Shown here: positions 61,554 through 64,000 of the stretch, piece after piece
Layout of the letters: each line of letters begins with the position of its first letter
Numbering within the stretch: the stretch's first letter is position 1
Source: an uncultured Cytophagales bacterium
GTDB lineage: Bacteria; Bacteroidota; Bacteroidia; Cytophagales; Thermonemataceae
Assembly: GCA_937911505.1 (NCBI GenBank)
Contig: CALEMF010000113.1
Location: 1 to 64,000 of the forward strand
DNA: 64,000 nt
Direction of reading: 5' to 3'
Program-made: the position numbers and the translations under genes
The notes under the pieces: model-generated
What the model saw: the letters and a program-made list of their open reading frames with translations, nothing else
Told to the model about the DNA's origin: nothing
Databases searched by the model: none

Positions 61554-63077
61554 CTACTGTAAATTCTTCATCCAAATGGCACGCAATTGTTTTTGTTGGG
61601 TACTTGCGTTAGGGTCTAGCGTAAAAGAAGGCTTCTTCTGCTGCTCCGAAATAGGATTATAAATGATGCCTAATTTCTCATAGTACGCTTTATAAGGAAG
61701 CGGCTGAGCCTCTTTCACATATTTATTAAAAAAGTCCATGATCTCTGGATAAGTCATCTCTGTAAATACTTGGAAGAATCGTTCTTCAGGGAAGGCGTTT
61801 TCTGCGCCATACGCTCTGGCGAGTTCATTTACTACTTCTCTCAGTCCTCTTTCACCATTGGAAAGCTCTAGGAGTCGGATATCTAGTAGGCCTGCTACCA
61901 AAGCACCTCTAAAATAGATGTTAGCATATTGTTTTTGCCCTGCTTTGGTATAAGAAGTAAGGCTTAATTTAGTGAGGCTGTAGCTTTTATCGAAGTATTT
62001 CTCGTCTACAATGACCTTATAAGCTAACTCCTTAAGAAAATCGTCGATGGAGAGGAGTCCTCCTCTGAGTTGCATCATATCAGAAGCCCATTCGGTAGTC
62101 CCTTCATACAACCAAAGGTGTTGTGAAGGAGTAGGTGTTACAAAGTTGAAGTCTTTAACGATTTCACTATGGATGTTAAGCGGCGTTACAATATGAAAAA
62201 ATTCGTGGGCGGCTGTGCTGGTAATACTTTTGGCTAGCTTTTCATTCCATTCTTCTTCCTTATAAACATATTCAGAGCTGTACGAATGCTCCCAAGCACC
62301 TGCACTCTTATCTTCGAAGTGGTACAAAAAAGTATATCTTTTTACAGGCAGCGCTACCAGAAACTCTCCCGCAGCTTCAAGCATATCGCTCATGGCCGTT
62401 AGTAGTTGTTCTGAAGTGATTTTATCGGTCTTGGAGTAGGTATAAATTTCTACATCACAACCCTTTATCTCTGTTGTTGCTTTACTAAGCCTACCCAATA
62501 GTATGGGCGAGTCTACTACAAAGTCATAGTCTTTGGCTACATAGTAACCTTGTGGATCTTTATTGAGGGCTGTTCCTACTTGCCAACGCTCAGGATGCAT
62601 CAGCGTGATTTTCAAGGGAGCATCCTGCATTCCTTGCGGGTACCCAAAGACAGTTTGGCCGTTAATGAGCGCGTGGTCATCTTCTAGCGAGCTCCCACAC
62701 ATCATATAAATATCGTTTTCTTCTACCGGTGTATCCCACGTTTCGGCTACTTCATAGCTAATTTTTTTAATCTTTTTGGGGGTAGTGAGTTGCCACTGGT
62801 TTTTGGTAATCTGCTCGGTTTTAATCTCTTTTCCCTTTGTATCAAAAGCTTTGAAGTTTTTGACAAAACGTCCTATGTCCATTACCTGATAAGTACCTGG
62901 CGCAGTGGCTGCAAATTGGTATATATTATTATCTGCTTTCAACTGATCTACTTCTAGGGTTACTTTAAAGGTATCGTTGGTGCGGTCGTTTAGGTTAACC
63001 GTGTAGTGAAGTTGTTGTGCCACCAAAGGTAAGTAGCTACATAGGTGAAGGCTTGTTAGTGCAAGTATTCTATACAT
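61554..63077 (-). CDS. M61-family glycyl aminopeptidase without PDZ domain
   Basis: 507 residues from MYRILALTSLHLC; the frame opens 7 codons earlier. Signal peptide ending LVAQ, an N-terminal beta domain, the zinc site HEFFH (about 291-295) and the downstream glutamate WLYEGTTEW. M61 enzymes of this phylum usually continue into a C-terminal PDZ domain; this one stops about 95 residues after the helical part with LRAIWMKNL. Periplasmic aminopeptidase by inference. Confidence 0.85.
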   Translation of the reverse strand: MYRILALTSLHLCSYLPLVAQQLHYTVNLNDRTNDTFKVTLEVDQLKADNNIYQFAATAPGTYQVMDIGRFVKNFKAFDTKGKEIKTEQITKNQWQLTTPKKIKKISYEVAETWDTPVEENDIYMMCGSSLEDDHALINGQTVFGYPQGMQDAPLKITLMHPERWQVGTALNKDPQGYYVAKDYDFVVDSPILLGRLSKATTEIKGCDVEIYTYSKTDKITSEQLLTAMSDMLEAAGEFLVALPVKRYTFLYHFEDKSAGAWEHSYSSEYVYKEEEWNEKLAKSITSTAAHEFFHIVTPLNIHSEIVKDFNFVTPTPSQHLWLYEGTTEWASDMMQLRGGLLSIDDFLKELAYKVIVDEKYFDKSYSLTKLSLTSYTKAGQKQYANIYFRGALVAGLLDIRLLELSNGERGLREVVNELARAYGAENAFPEERFFQVFTEMTYPEIMDFFNKYVKEAQPLPYKAYYEKLGIIYNPISEQQKKPSFTLDPNASTQQKQLRAIWMKNLQ

Positions 63078-63276
63078 AAAGTGTAAAAAGTTGGTCATCT
63101 CATTTGTATAACGATGTTAATCTCTTTTAAATTGCTATTTTTCGATTAAAGCGGTAAAGAAAGAGATAAGATGATTTTTATTGTAAGTGCTTTTATTCAT
63201 TGCGTTTGCTGGCACAAGTTAGTATATTTTTAATATCTTAGTGACCGTAATATCAAAATTTAATCGAGTAATTCCT

Positions 63277-64000
63277 ATGGCAAAAATACTAATCATAGAT
63301 GATGAGGCGAGCATTCGAGAAACGTTAAAAGAGATTTTAGTATATGAGAAATACAAAGTACATGAAGCACAAGATGGAGAAGAGGGACTAGATATGCTCC
63401 AAAAGGAAGAGTATGATGTGGTACTATGTGATATAAAAATGCCTAAGGTAGATGGCATAGAAGCGTTGGATAAAGCGCAGGAAATGACGAAAATGCCACA
63501 GTTTATTATGATCTCTGCCCACGGAACTATCGAAACAGCCGTAGAAGCTACTAAAAAAGGCGCTTTTGATTTTATTGTAAAGCCACCTGATTTAAATAGG
63601 CTTCTTCTTTCTGTGCGCAATGCCTTAGATAAATCTAACTTGGTACAAGAAACAAAAGTACTCAAGAAGAAGGTCAGTAAAAAATATGAGATTGTAGGAG
63701 CCTCTGAAGCCATACACCGCGTGCTAGAAGATATAGATAAGGTAGCACCTACTGATGCTAGAGTACTTATTACAGGTCCTAACGGCGCTGGTAAAGAGCT
63801 GGTCTGTAGGCAGATTCACGCCAAGAGCAATCGTGCTAAAATGCCCTTTGTAGAAGTTAACTGCGCCGCCATTCCGAGTGAGCTAATAGAAAGTGAGCTG
63901 TTTGGTCACGAAAAGGGGGCTTTCACCTCTGCTGTAAAGCAACGTATCGGTAAGTTTGAGCAAGCTGATGGGGGTACACTTTTCTTAGATGAAATAGGTG
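63277..64000 (+). CDS. NtrC-type sigma-54 response regulator (3' end outside window)
   Basis: The frame opens with [17 protein letters not shown] and runs past the window end. Receiver domain with acidic pocket DDE, phospho-acceptor Asp in VVLCDIKMP and Lys in VKPP; then the AAA+ domain with GPNGAGKE (Walker A) and [21 protein letters not shown] stands where the sigma-54 contact loop is GAFTGA. The sensor kinase is not in the window; it is divergent from the M61 gene. Confidence 0.9.
   Translation, partial: MAKILIIDDEASIRETLKEILVYEKYKVHEAQDGEEGLDMLQKEEYDVVLCDIKMPKVDGIEALDKAQEMTKMPQFIMISAHGTIETAVEATKKGAFDFIVKPPDLNRLLLSVRNALDKSNLVQETKVLKKKVSKKYEIVGASEAIHRVLEDIDKVAPTDARVLITGPNGAGKELVCRQIHAKSNRAKMPFVEVNCAAIPSELIESELFGHEKGAFTSAVKQRIGKFEQADGGTLFLDEIG

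Noticed and set aside
63219-63713. 164-codon minus-strand frame
   Set aside because: Antisense to the receiver domain of the response regulator.
1-64000. CRISPR arrays, rRNA, tRNA
   Set aside because: No regularly spaced repeats, rRNA core sequences or tRNA cloverleaf signatures were seen by eye; tRNA would need a scan to be excluded fully.
1-64000. Full reassignment of TAG to an amino acid
   Set aside because: Several intact genes here end in TAG at family-normal length, so TAG still ends translation in general.

Overview
The window looks like a chromosomal segment of a Bacteroidota bacterium, probably of the Cytophagales or a neighbouring group. Reasons: RHS proteins with a Bacteroidota-type core, a TonB-dependent receptor with an N-terminal carboxypeptidase-like domain, a TPR/LuxR-type regulator, moderate GC, little Shine-Dalgarno signal, and TAnnTTTG-like -7 elements before rnpB and the TonB receptor. 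The genus cannot be fixed from this sequence alone.

Region 1 (1-6.4 kb) is a polymorphic-toxin island. It holds two RHS C-terminal modules with zincin-like toxin tips, three paralogous lipoproteins that are probable immunity proteins, a left-over RHS tail between two of those lipoproteins, and three tandem copies of a secreted protein with a basic tail. It ends in broken fragments of an XRE regulator and possibly an integrase.

Region 2 (6.4-19.6 kb) is mostly housekeeping or unknown: an EF-G paralogue with a terminator-containing leader, a giant double DUF445 protein, a small coiled-coil protein, an S9 glutamyl endopeptidase, a small unknown protein, RqcH/NFACT and two unknown proteins. Region 3 (19.8-30 kb) has a TPR/HTH regulator interrupted by an amber codon, a TonB receptor-purple acid phosphatase operon, a YpfJ-type zinc peptidase, an SPFH lipoprotein, and a umuC-umuD pair in reversed order with umuC interrupted by an amber codon.

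Region 4 (30-47.6 kb) is an L-rhamnose/deoxysugar catabolic locus: GntR-type regulator, DoxX protein, redoxin plus membrane protein, GH78 rhamnosidase, two isomerases, FadL-like porin, aldolase-dehydrogenase (broken by an ochre codon), kinase, FMN-dependent lactate dehydrogenase, a decayed cupin-like gene and a GH29-like fucosidase. Together they would release rhamnose and take it through rhamnulose-1-phosphate to DHAP and lactaldehyde/lactate, then pyruvate. Region 5 (47.6-50.8 kb) has a second copy of the redoxin/membrane-protein pair, now behind a Crp/Fnr regulator and bracketed by about 250-bp direct repeats derived from a lipoprotein gene.

Region 6 (50.9-64 kb) is core: ornithine aminotransferase, a DUF5522 mini-protein, rpmB, a TrmH-type methyltransferase, mutS, an HD protein, rsmE, rnpB, a cluster of three ECF-like promoters serving short transcripts, purL, an M61 peptidase and the start of an NtrC-type response regulator. 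Five loci carry in-frame stops or frameshifts, which means either local gene decay or sequence error.
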